DNA of 64,000 nt from Phocoena phocoena (taxonomy: Eukaryota; Chordata; Mammalia; Artiodactyla; Phocoenidae), in the NCBI RefSeq assembly GCF_963924675.1, contig NC_089220.1, positions 161,547,270-161,611,269 on the forward strand. Direction: 5' to 3'. Made by a program: the position numbers and the translations under genes. Positions 1 through 12,800 of the stretch are shown here, piece by piece (within the stretch, counting starts at the first letter, position 1; every line of letters begins with the position of its first letter). The notes beneath the pieces are model-generated. The model was not told the DNA's origin and did no database searches. It worked only from the letters and a program-made list of their open reading frames with translations.

Positions 1-209
1 ATGATAAAGGGATCAACCCAAGAAGGTAAAACAATTGTAAATATATATGCACCCAACATAGGAGCACCTAAATACGTAAAGCAAATATTAATAAACATAA
101 AGAGAGAAACTGGCAGTAACACAATATAACAGTAGGGGACTTTAACATCCCACTCACATAAATGGACAGACAATCCAGACAGAAAACCAATACAGAAACA
201 CTGCCTTAG
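1..209 (+). repeat. L1 ORF2 endonuclease fragment, cut by window edge
   Basis: The translation resembles the L1 ORF2 endonuclease domain: MIKGSTQEGK, then an IYAPNIGAPKY block, then after a frame break the VGDFN-like motif around 130-150. Stops and a frameshift (near 127) make it non-functional. The element presumably continues upstream of the window. It ends against an unrelated LTR-like piece at about 210. Confidence 0.8.
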
Positions 210-363
210 ATTACACATTAGACCACCACTACATTAGACCACATGGACTTGTTTCTACTCCCTCATGCTGCAGCATGAGTCCCAATAAAGCCTTGCCTCA
301 ATTTCTTGTCTGACCTCATCAATTTCTATTCATTAAAGAGTCCAAGGACCCTGGTCAGCAACA
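210..363 (+). repeat. Remnant of a retroviral LTR 3' part (R/U5)
   Basis: The stretch has an AATAAAGCCTTGCC polyadenylation region, then a TTTCTTGTCTGACCTC block and a terminus close to CAGCAACA, typical of the R-U5 end of class I endogenous retrovirus LTRs. No primer-binding site, internal retroviral sequence or second LTR follows, so this is a truncated remnant. The 5' boundary is approximate and the family is not assigned. Confidence 0.5.
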
Positions 364-728
364 GTATCTCACAGAAAGGAGCCTGTACACTTGTCTGGAG
401 CCCCAATTTTTTGACTGCTGCCCAGGACACCTCTAGTTTGCCCAGTTCTGGGGGCCAGCAGGGCTTACACTTGCAGTCACATGGGGCTGTACATATTTGC
501 ATCCTTTAAAAGCTATTAGCGGAGGGTCTCACTTCAAATCAGCCTGAATCTAGGAATGAGATCTCTTCTCTAAGACGCTGGTCTAGGAACACCCTCAATA
601 ACTGAGAATTATTACAACTAAAATAGGCTGCTTGGACAACAACAAAGGTTTGAGAGACAACCCAGACCTAAGGCAGGGTTGAACGACAAGGTCACCTTAC
701 ACAAGGCCATCCAAACAAAAATAACATT
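364..728 (+). repeat. L1 5'UTR fragment (left part)
   Basis: The sequence resembles the L1 5'UTR at 11900-12250, including the shared CTTTAAAAGCTA block and the region before it. It is interrupted at about 729 by another L1 3' end and resumes at about 920, so 364-728 and 920-1087 are parts of one older element. Confidence 0.6.
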
Positions 729-919
729 CAGAGATACAAACCACTATGTATAAAATAGATAAGCAACAAGGATACACTGTATAGTACAGGGAAATATAGC
801 CATTGTTTTGTAATAACTTTAAATGGATTATGAGCTATAAAAATATTAAATCACTATGTTGTACATCTGAAACTAATACAATACTATAAATCAACTATAC
901 TTCAATTTTAAATAGACAG
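729..919 (+). repeat. Short 5'-truncated L1 3' end
   Basis: This is a terminal L1 3'UTR: AATCACTATGTTGTACATCTGAA-like block, then ATAAATCAACTATACTTCAA. Probable target duplication: AAAAATAACATT before it (717-728) and AAAAAACATT after it (920-929), imperfect. It inserted into the older L1 5'UTR around it. Confidence 0.7.
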
Positions 920-1087
920 AAAAAACATTAATGAAACAGTGATAAGTAACACCTGAGAAAGGGTTCAAAGTAATGGTCATAATAATACGCTCACCAAACT
1001 AAGGAGAATGGAACACAGTAGGAACTTCAACAAAGAGAAAGAAAATGTAAGAAAAATCCAAGAAAAATCCAAACAGAAGTCATAGAG
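920..1087 (+). repeat. L1 5'UTR / ORF1-proximal fragment (right part)
   Basis: The sequence matches 12600-12740 in the same order (TTCAAAGTAATGGTCATAA, then CAACAAAGAGAAAGAAAATG). It then switches abruptly near 1088 to the ORF2 C-terminus without any ORF1. See the finding on recurrent loss of ORF1. Confidence 0.55.
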
Positions 1088-1968
1088 CTAACATCTCTAA
1101 TTATTAGAGAAAGATAATCAAAACTACAATGAGGTATCACCTCACACTGGTCAGAATGGCCATCATTAAAAATATCTACAAATAACAAATTCTGGAGAGG
1201 GTGTGGAGAAAAGGGAATCCTCCTACACTGTTGGTGGGAATGCATACTGGTGCAGCCACTATGGAAAACAGTATGGAGGCTCCTCAAAAAACTAAGAATA
1301 GAGTTGCCATGTGATCCAGCAGAACACTCCTGGGTGCATATCTGGACAAAATTATAATTCAAAGAGATACATGCACCCCTATGTTCATAGCAGCACTATT
1401 CATAATAGCCAAGACATGGAAACAACCTAAATGTCCATCGACAGCTGAATGGATAAAGAAGATGTGGTACATATGCACAATGGAATATTACTCAGCCATA
1501 AAAAAGAATGAAATAATGCCATTTGCAACAACATGGATGGACCTAGAGATTATCACACTAAGTGAAGTCAGAAAGAGAAAGACATACCATATGATATCAC
1601 TTATATGTGGAATCTAAAATGTGACAAAAATGAACTTATCTACAAAACAGAAACAGACTCACAGACACAGAAAACAAACTTATGGTTACCAGAGGGGAAA
1701 GAGGGTAGGGGAGGGATAAATTATACAGAATGGATAAACCACAAGCTCCTAATTTATAGCCCAGGGAACTATATTCAATAACCTGTGATAAAGTATAATG
1801 GAAAAGAATATGAAAAAGAATGTATGTGCGTGTGTGTGTGTGTGTGTGTGTGCGTGCGTGTGTGTGTGTATATATATATATACACACACACACGCACGCA
1901 CACACACACATATAACTGAATCACTGTGCTGTACAGCAGAAATTAACAAAACATTGTAAATCAACTAC
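1088..1968 (+). repeat. L1 ORF2 C-terminus and 3'UTR
   Basis: The sequence around 1195-1300 encodes the ORF2 C-terminal block [19 protein letters not shown], followed by the usual L1 region before the 3'UTR and a 3'UTR with GTACAGCAGAAATTAAC. The A-rich 3' terminus is missing because the element stops at TCAACTA, where a Tigger transposon begins. Stops are frequent. A long TG/TA/CA tract sits in the 3'UTR. Confidence 0.8.
1841..1910. repeat. Perfect 70-bp palindrome of alternating purine-pyrimidine
   Basis: Two 35-bp arms meet at 1875/1876 with no spacer. The sequence runs TG repeats, GCGTGCG (1852-1858), more TG, a TA core, then the mirror complement with CGCACGC at 1893-1899. The tract strictly alternates purine and pyrimidine, so both Z-DNA and cruciform formation are possible. 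It lies in an L1 3'UTR where other copies in the window carry a simple TG/TA repeat (for example 19280-19320). Confidence 0.9.
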
Positions 1969-2655
1969 AGTAAGTCCCCTACATATGAACCTTCAAATTG
2001 CGAACTTTCAAAGATGTGAACATGCGTTTGCATGTCCAATCAAGTAAGTTAGTTCACATGTCTGGTGTAAACTGTCATGTGCGTGCATCCTCTACAAGTG
2101 GTTGTGCTTTTGTGTACTTTACTGTACAGTACTATATAGAGTACAGCAGTACAGTATCTTTATTTCAAGCCCAGGATGTCCGGAAGCAAGTGTAAAAGCA
2201 GTGGTGATGTAGCTGGTACTGCTAAGAAGCACCAAGTGATAATAATGGAAACAAAAGTGAAAATAATTGAGTGGAGTGACAAGAAGAAGAAGTACTGAAG
2301 AACTGAAGAGATTCACAATGCAGGAAATGGCAAGGGGATTTTCTTTATTTGAGGAAGCAATGTTAGCTTTTGAGGCATAGGATCTGAATGTAGAACAGTA
2401 CACATGAAGGTTGCAGCAGCCATTCAGAATGCAATCCAGAGCTACCATGTCATCTATGACAAGAAAAAAAGAACTACTAACTAGACATCACTGGAACCGT
2501 TTTTCAAGAGGATAGTTAGACTTGAATCCAGCAAGGAACCAGAACCTGTGTCATCAATGTCAGGCGTGAGTGAAAATGCAGCTTGCCCTCCCTCTCCTAT
2601 TTCTGATCCTTCAGCTCTACCATCTCCCACCTCCACTTAGTGGAGTCAGCATATT
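1969..2655 (+). mobile_element. Degenerate Tigger-type (TcMar/pogo) DNA transposon
   Basis: It begins CAGTAAGTCCCCTACATATG right after a TA, as expected for a Tigger terminus. Further in are GGATGTCCGGAAGCAAG (transposase start region, MSGSKCKSS-like) and a C-terminal transposase block whose translation contains TSLEPFFKRIVRLESS and later SGVSENAACPPSP. Most of the DDE transposase core is missing, frames are broken, and the right terminal inverted repeat is absent. The element is a molecular fossil ending against L1 ORF1 sequence. Confidence 0.75.
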
Positions 2656-5600
2656 TTTCAGCAGAAACATCACAGGCCAGAATAGAGTGTTGTGATATAC
2701 TCCAAGTGCTGAAAGAAAAAGATTCCCATCCAGTACTCTACCTGGCAACATCTTTGTTCAGAATTGAAATAGAGAGAGTTTTCCAGACAAGCAAAAGCCA
2801 AAGGAGCTCATCACCACTAAACAAGACTAACAAGAAATGTTTAGTGACTTCTTTAAGCTAAAAAGAAAGGGTGCTAATTAGTAACAAGAAAACATGTGAA
2901 AGTGTGAATCTCACTGACAAAGGTAAATATATAGTAAACGTAGTGAATGAATCATTTATAAAGTTAGTGTGAAAGTCAGAAGTCAAAAGCAGTAAAAATA
3001 ACTGCAACCACAATAATTAGTTAAGAAATACACAAGACAAAAAGATGTAAAATGTGACATCCAAAACATGAAACATGGCAGGGGGAGAGTAAAAATGTAG
3101 AGCTTTAGAATTTATTTAAACTGAAGTTGTTATCAACTTAAAATAGACTGTTATAAATATAACTTGTTACATGAAAGCCTCAAGGTAACCACCACGCAAA
3201 AACCTATAGTAGATACATAAAAGATGATAAGACATGAATCTAAGCATACCACTAAAGAAAGCAAACCACAAGGGAAGAGAGAAATAAGGCACAGACAGTG
3301 AAGTGATGGGAAAAGGATATTCCATGCAAGTGGAAACCAAAAGAAAGCTAGAGTAGCTATACTTCTATCAGACAAAATTTGAAACAGAAACCATAACAAG
3401 AGACAAAGAAGGGTATTACATAATGATAAAGGGGTCAACCCAACAAGAGGATGTAATATTATGCATGCAATATAGGAGCAACAAATATATAAACCAACTA
3501 TTAATTGACCTAAAGGGAGAAATATATAGCAATACAATAATAGTAGGGGACTTTAATACCCCACTTACATCAACGAATAGATCATTCAAACTGAAAATCA
3601 ATAAGAAAGGATTGTCTTTAAATGACATATTAGATCAGATTAACTTGACAGATATATATAGAACATTCCATTCAAAAGAAACAGGATACAGATTCTTCTC
3701 AAGTGCACACAGAACATTCTCCAGGATAGATTACATGTTAGGCCACAAAACAAGTTTTAACAAAGTTAGGATTAGAGTAAAATCATATTAAGTATCTTTT
3801 CCAACCACAATATTATGAAAATAGAAATAAATTACAAGAAAACTGGAAAATGTACAAATATGTGAAGATGAAACAACATGCTACTGAACAACCAATGGGT
3901 CAAAAAGGAAATCAAAACCAAAATTAAAACAGTACCTTGAGACAAAAGAAAATGGATATACAACATACTGAAATATAGGGGATGCAATGAAAGCAGTTTT
4001 AAGAGAAAAGTTCATAGTAATAAATGCTTAACTCACAAATAAGAAAAATTTCAAATAAATAACATAAATTTACACTCTGAGAAAAAGAAGAACAAAGCCC
4101 AACTTTCGTAGAAGAAAGGAAATAACAAAGATCCCATCAGAAATAATGAAATGGAGTCTAAAGAAATGACCAAAAAATAATCAATAAAACCAAGAGCTGG
4201 TTCTTTGAAAAGATAAACAAAAATGACAATTAGCTAGACTCACAAAGAAAAAAAGATAAAATGCTCAAATAAATAAAATCAGAAATAAAAGAGGAAACAT
4301 GACCATTTCAATCCTGAAATTTGTATGGAACCATAAAAGACCCTGAATAGTCAAAGCAATCTTGAGAAAGAAGAACAAAGCTGGAGGCATCATGTGTCCT
4401 GACTTCAAACGATATTACAAAGCTATGGAAATCAAAACAGTATGATATGGGGGGAAAAACAGACATCGATCAATGGAACAGAGTAGAGAGCCCAGAAATA
4501 AACCCACACATATATGGTCAATCAATTTATGATGAAGGAGCCAAGAATATACAACGGAGAAAGGAGAGTCTCTTTGAAGAATGGTGTTGGGAAACTGGAA
4601 AACCACATGCAAAGAATGAACTGGACCACTTTCTTACACCATACAAAAAAATTAACTCCAAACGAATTAAAGACTTGAATGTAAGACATGAAATTATAAA
4701 ACTTCTAAAAGAAACATAGACGGTAAGTTCCCTGACATAGGTCTTACTGAATTTGGGGGGTTTGACACCAAAAGCAAGACATCAAAGGCAAAAATAAACA
4801 AGTGGAACTACATCAAACGAAAAAGCTTCTGCAGAGCAAAGGAAACTATCAACATAATGAAATGGCAACCTACTAAATGGGAGAAAATCATATATCTAAT
4901 AAAGGGTTAATATCCAAAATACATAAAGAACTCATAAAACTCAATTGCAAAAAAAAAAATAGTATCAATCTGAGTAAAAAATGAGCAGATGATCTGAACA
5001 GACATTTTTCCAAAGAAGACATATATATGGCCAATAGGTACATGAAAAGATGCTCAAAATCACTAATCAACAGGGAAATGCAAATCCAAACCACAATGAG
5101 ACATCACCTCACACCTGTCAGAATTGCTATTGGCATAAAGACAAGAAATAACAAAGTGTTGGTGAGAATAGGTAAAAGGAAACCCTTGTGCACTGTTGGT
5201 GGGAATGTAAATTGGTACAGCCACTATGGAAAAGAGTATGGAGGTTCCTCAGAAAAACTAAAAATACAACTACTAGATGATCCAGGAAATATCCACTTCT
5301 GGATATTTTTCCAAAGTAAATGACAACACTAACTGGAGAAGATATATGCAGTCCCATGTTTAATGCAGCATTATTTACATTAGCCAAGGTATGGGAACAG
5401 CCTATGTGTCCACTGTTGGGTGAACAGATAAATATTATATATATATATATACACGCACACATACGTAAGTGCATACACACACGCATACGTGCACACACAC
5501 ACAGTAAAATATTATTCAGCCATGAAAAACAATGAAACCTTGCCATTTGTGACAACATGGATGGACCTTGAGAGGATTATGCTAAGTCAAATAAGTCAGA

Positions 5601-6035
5601 CAGGGAAAGACAAATACCATATGATCTCACTTACATGTGGAATCTAACACAAAATAAAACAAAAACTAAGCGCATAGATACAGAGAACAGATTGGTAGTT
5701 GCCAGAGGCAGGAACTGGGGGTGGGGGCTGGGCAAAATGGGTGAAGGGAGTCAAAAGGTACAAACTTCCACTTATAAAATAAGTCTAGGGGATGTAATGT
5801 ACAGCATAGTGACGACAGTTAATAATACTACACTGCATATTTGAAAGTTGCTAACAGAGTAAATGTTAAAAGTTCTCATTACAAGAAAAAAAGTTCTGTA
5901 ATTATGTATAGTGATTCATGTTACCCAGACTTGTGGTGATTGAGTTACAATATATGTAAATACTGAATCATCATATTGTATACCTGAAAATAATATAATG
6001 TATGTCAATTATACCTCAATAAAAAATTTTTAAAG
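2656..6035 (+). repeat. Old, rearranged L1 element
   Basis: In order: the end of ORF1 (about 2660-2860), an inter-ORF region (2870-3300), an ORF2 endonuclease piece with IIVGDFNTPLTSTNRSF (3530-3590), a jump near 4297 that removes the reverse transcriptase core, the downstream ORF2 part (4330-5300), and a 3'UTR ending in CAATAAAAAATTTTT near 6035. Endonuclease frame 3423-3791 is the longest open piece. Numerous stops and the reverse transcriptase deletion make it dead. A TA/CA microsatellite lies at 5437-5505. Confidence 0.8.
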
Positions 6036-6249
6036 ATAAAACATTATTTTATATCTGACAAGTCTGTATTGGATCAGCTGTCCTGAACAAAAAAGGAAAT
6101 ATCTGGATTACCAAAAACCCACAAAAATCAATACACAGTTAATTTATAGATTCAAATTCCATATAATAATGAACTGATATAACCAAAAAGCAAAAGGCAA
6201 AATTCCAAGCAAAAGATAGTGCATAGAAAAAATTTTTAAATAATATACA
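6036..6249. other. CCDC7: Intron, no recognised element
   Basis: AT-rich intronic sequence between the L1 3' end and a SINE. Positions 6239-6249 are the left copy of the SINE target duplication AATAATATACA. I see nothing else. Confidence 0.6.
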
Positions 6250-6466
6250 GGGCTTCCCTGTGGCGCAGTGGTTGAGAGTCCGCCTGCCAATGCAGGGGAC
6301 ACGGGTTCGTGCCCCGGTCTGGGAAGATCCCACATGCCACGGAGCGGCTAGGCCCGTGAGCCATGGCTGCTGGGCCTGCGCATCCAGAGCCTGTTGCTCC
6401 GCAACGGGAGAGGCCACAACAGTGAGAGGCCCGGATACCGCAAAAAAAAAAAAAAATAATAATAAT
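6250..6466 (+). mobile_element. CHR-type tRNA-derived SINE
   Basis: This is a nearly complete cetacean CHR SINE: a pol III A-box-like TGGCGCAGTGG near 6260, a B-box-like GGGTTCGTGCC near 6303, the GCGGCTAGGCCCGTGAGCC body, and a CCGCAAAA tail followed by AAT repeats. A perfect 11-bp target duplication AATAATATACA flanks it (6239-6249 and 6467-6477). It sits about 80 bp past the donor of the 6546-6767 exon, antisense to the gene. Confidence 0.95.
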
Positions 6467-6536
6467 AATAATATACAAGTGAAGTAAATAATAATATAAA
6501 AGGTTAAACTTCTTACAACACTTACTGTTTTGGTTA

Positions 6537-8741
<2,205 letters not shown>

Positions 8742-8807
8742 CTGTAAAGCTTGTTTCAGTTGTTCCCGAAGAACTCTGTTCTCAATTTTCAGAGCATGTG
8801 CTACTTC
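8742..8807 (-). CDS. CCDC7: CCDC7 internal exon (seventh in window)
   Basis: This 66-nt exon (22 codons, phase 0 to 0) lies between an ATCCTAG acceptor and a CAG/GTAAAA donor. It encodes EVAHALK followed by IENRVLREQLKQALQ, an amphipathic helix with hydrophobic residues (I, V, L, L, L) spaced for a coiled coil. The next exon carries on the helix without a break, so the intron splits one continuous coiled coil. The remembered human counterpart reads IENKVLQEQLKQALQ, nearly identical. The upstream intron is the largest complete one here (16.7 kb). Confidence 0.93.
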
Positions 8808-9231
8808 CTAGGATGTAATATGGGGGGAAAGTATTCATTGGTATTTTTGTTTTTATTAATTTATTATCATAATTATTACTCTTCTAAAGTGCACAGATAG
8901 CCAAGATGATGATTTGAGCATAAACATTTACTGCACATTTCTCAGGCAGAATGGTGGATAACTTCTGTAGCTATAGCTTCCTATTGATTTTCCATAGGAA
9001 AAGTGACCTTGAATCTACGAAATTATAACTACAGTAAACATTTCATTACTCCTTTTCTCAAGGCCTGAAATATTTAAATACAAATATTTCAAATTTTAAG
9101 AAAAGAAGCAACTCTACTCTTAACACGAAAGAAATATAGTTCTGATTTTGTGAGAATGAGTAGATTCTACTATGCATGGAAAGTCTCAAAAATTCTCCAT
9201 CAGATGGAAGACAGCTTGAGGAACCATATCT
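8808..9231. other. CCDC7: Intron, no recognised element
   Basis: Mostly AT-rich sequence with no repeat I can name. A polypyrimidine run for the 8807 acceptor is weak. The end of this stretch abuts the left target duplication of the inverted L1. Confidence 0.5.
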
Positions 9232-9235
9232 AAAA

Positions 9236-9834
9236 TCCCCAGTTTCTTTCTTTCCTTTTTTTTTGATGATTCAGACTGGTGTGAGATGATATCTCATTGT
9301 AGTTTTGATGCATTTCTCTAATAATTAGCGATGTTGAACATCTTTTCATGTGTCTCTTGGCCATCTGTATGCCTTCTTTGGAGAAATGTCTATTTAGGTT
9401 TTCTGCACATTTTTTGATTGGGTTGTTTGTTTTGATGATATTAAGCCACATGAGCTGTTTGTAAATTATGGAGATTAATCACTTGTCACATCATTTGCAA
9501 AAAAAAAAGTGATACAAATGAACTTATTTACAAAACAGAAACAGGCTCACAGACTTAGAGAACGAACTTATGGTTACTATAAGGGAAGGCTGGGTGGAAG
9601 GGATAGTTAGGGAGTTTGGGATTGACATGTACACACTGCTATATTTAAAATGGATAACCAATAAGGAACTAGCACAGGGAACTCTGCTCAATATTCTATT
9701 AACAACCTAATTGGGAAAAGAATTTGAAGAATAGATACATGTATATGTAGCTGAATCACTTTGTTGTACACCTGAAATTAAAACAACGTTGTTAATCAAC
9801 TATACTCCAATATAAAATAAAAAGTTAAAAATAA
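9236..9834 (+). mobile_element. 5'-inverted (twin-primed) L1 3' end
   Basis: Two L1 pieces lie head to head. About 9247-9500 is antisense ORF2 C-terminal sequence (minus-strand peptide includes [18 protein letters not shown]). About 9510-9834 is sense 3'UTR ending in CTATACTCCAATATAAAATAA. An imperfect duplication flanks the pair: AAAATCCCCAGTTT at 9232-9245 and AAAAGTCCCCGGTTT at 9835-9849. Antisense 5' part plus sense 3' part in one insertion is the known signature of twin priming during L1 integration. Confidence 0.8.
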
Positions 9835-9847
9835 AAAGTCCCCGGTT

Positions 9848-12800
9848 TTGATTCTGGTATAGCAGAGCAAGTTCCTACTGGACAAACCCTGCCACACATA
9901 ACAACCACAAACTCTAAACAAAATACAAATATCAACACTAGAGAGCAAACAAGAGTAGGTAGATTCTTGAGAGAAGCTGACACTTGGAAGAAGGGAAGAG
10001 TCCTACATAAGATCCTTGTTTCCCAGCTTCTAATCTGAGGGCAAACCCACTGAGCCAGGCAGAACCCTAATAGCTAATTAAAACAAACAAAAAAACAAAC
10101 AAACCTGAGTTTTTAGACCTTACAAACCAGGGTACAGAGTTCAGGGCAACCACAGCCACTGGAAAGGTTAGGGGAAATCACACAAAGAAGGGAGCTGGAG
10201 ACAGGGTGCCCCAAACCATTTGTACAAACTACACAAATCTACCCCTGACCCCTTAAGCATATATGCATAAGGAAGATTCTAAACAGCCTAGCAAAAGCTA
10301 TAAGAAATTAAATGTGATTTAAGCTGCTGCCTAAATACAGAATTTTCATTTTGCACCCAATCATGTTAATAATAAATTAAAGCAAAATAAATCAACAAAA
10401 ATAGTACCAATCATAAGAAGAATATAGCAGAATCCAGGGCTTCAACAACATGACATTCACAATATCCAAGATACAATTAAGAATTATTTGAATCTGAAGA
10501 AACAGGAAAATGAGACTTACTCTTAAAAGAAAAGAAAATTTACAGGAAAGGTGGTTAAAGATGGGGCACAGCAAGAGCCTGGACTTACCTCCTACCATGG
10601 AATCAGCAAATATATACCTACATACAGATCAGTTCCCTCTGAAAAGAACTTTAGAACTAGCCAAACAAGCGCTCCACAACAAAGAATAAAAAGGGACTAT
10701 ATCAAGACAGGTAGGAGAGGCAAAGAAACACTCTCACCAGAAACCCTACCCCCAGCATGACAGCACACTTTAGAGAGGGATCTCACCAGACAGGCACTTT
10801 TCCCAGAGGAGCAAGGGATGCTTCCCATATCAAGCACCCTGGCTCCTGGGATCTACACCATAGAGAGGAACCCCTGAAATGCCTTGCTTTGAAAACAAAT
10901 GGGGCTGACATCCAATGGTCCCAAAGTGCTATAGAAAACTGAGAACTCCCTCCCCGCAAAGGGTTGACATGTGGTCTCACTCACCTGGAGACCCAGGGAA
11001 ATAACAGCGGTCTGAAAAGTGTCATGATTATATGTGAAGGGGAGTCATTTTCAAATCTAAAAGCATCAGCTGGAGGGGTGGTGGACAGCAGAAACACTCC
11101 CCAGAAACAGAAGCACTGTCAGACACCATTATTGCACTCCCCACGTAACCTGCTAGCACAGGCTTACAGCTTGGATGCAGGGGTGAGCCAATCATGGCAA
11201 TACCCCACTGCACTACTGAAGCCAGAGAGCTCCAGAGGCTGCAGTGTTCCCCCACTCCCTGGCTAGGATGGACAGGAACGAATGGTCACAGCATTTTCCT
11301 GCAACCTAGCTAAAGTCTGCAAGTGCAGGCAACTACTATACTCCCCCTCCCTCTGGCTGGGGCTGATGAATGCAAGCAGTCATGGTATTATCCCTCTCCC
11401 AGCCTAAATCTGACTCAACACTCCCCTGCCCCCTAAACTGAGGGTGGCAAGACTGAGAAGTCAGGGTCTAAACCCAATGCATGCACACAGACAAGGCACT
11501 CTCAATGCTGCATTGCTAAAGCCTGTGGGCAGGCAGTCAGGTCATTTTCCCATTGCCTTCCTGAAGCAAGAGAGCAAGACCCACCCCCTACACTCTCCAG
11601 CTACCCAGCTAAAGCCAGTGGGAGTACACAATCCACACAAGGGAAACCCCCTGATCACTTAGCCCCAGTGGCCCATGGGGCTGGTGTTCCTGACTTCCAT
11701 GGGACTGTAACATGGAGACAGTTATTGGCAGGCCACCACCCTCAGCCTGGAGCTTCACCCTGAGGGACAGGCTTCAGGTTTACCACACTTTCGGAGGCTA
11801 AGGACACACTCCCAGGAAACGTAACCAGGGAGACATCAGGTTTGTGTACCCCCTTGGCCTCACCACAGCTTGACAAGACTTCCGAGAAAGGAGCTTATAT
11901 ACCCATCAGGAGCTTTGCTTTTTGCAAATGTTGTCCAGGGGACACCTCCAGATCTCCTGGTCTGGAGACCAGCAGGGATTACAATTGTGGCCCCACAGCG
12001 TAGTATATATCTGCACACTTTAAAAGCTACTACCTGAGGGCCTGACATCCAATCAACCTGAAACTAGGTGTTAAATCAGATTCCTCCCCTTGGAACACTG
12101 ACAGGGCATGGCACACCATCGATAACAGAAACACTTCAAGAATTAATCAAACAGCACCCCCCACAAAACCAGGATGGGTAAACGTTCTGAACCCTGCTCT
12201 GCCCATGCAGTAAACAGGCCACAACTTGGCCAGGCAAGGGCCCCAAGTTCTACCTAGCCCACACAGAGACCTAGCTACAACCAGGACAGCCAAGTGACTC
12301 AAACCTGTGCACCAGCCTTGGTTGCATCACAGCTGGTTGATGCAGCCCACTGTGAGGGATGCCCATGAAGTGCCTGACTCTTGTGGTCAGGGAAGATTGC
12401 ACTTTTAGGCCACACAGAACAGCTCCTACACAAGACCACTCCTTCAAGACTACAGGAGGTAGTTACTTCCCCTAATACCTATAGACAAACACAGAGAATA
12501 GGCAAAATGAAGAGACAGAGGAATATATGTTCAACACTATAGACCAAGGCGAATCCCCAGAAAAAGGCCTTAATAAAACAGAGATGACCAACCTAAAAGA
12601 GTTTCAACCTAAAAGATTTTAAAGTAATGATCATAAAAAAGCTCACCAATTTCAGGAAAGGAATGAATGAGCATAGTGAGACCTTCAACAAAGAGACAAA
12701 AAATATAAGAAAATACCAAACAGGAAGTTATAATGAACTAAAAAACATACATGTAAGTACATACATGTCAAATTTACTTTAAATGTAAAAGGACTAAACT

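Noticed and set aside
3423..3791. Functional L1 endonuclease
   Set aside because: Only the endonuclease frame is open for 122 residues; the reverse transcriptase core of this element is deleted.
6250..6466. tRNA gene, because of A-box and B-box-like motifs
   Set aside because: The motifs belong to a tRNA-derived SINE with a tail and target duplication; no cloverleaf is maintained.
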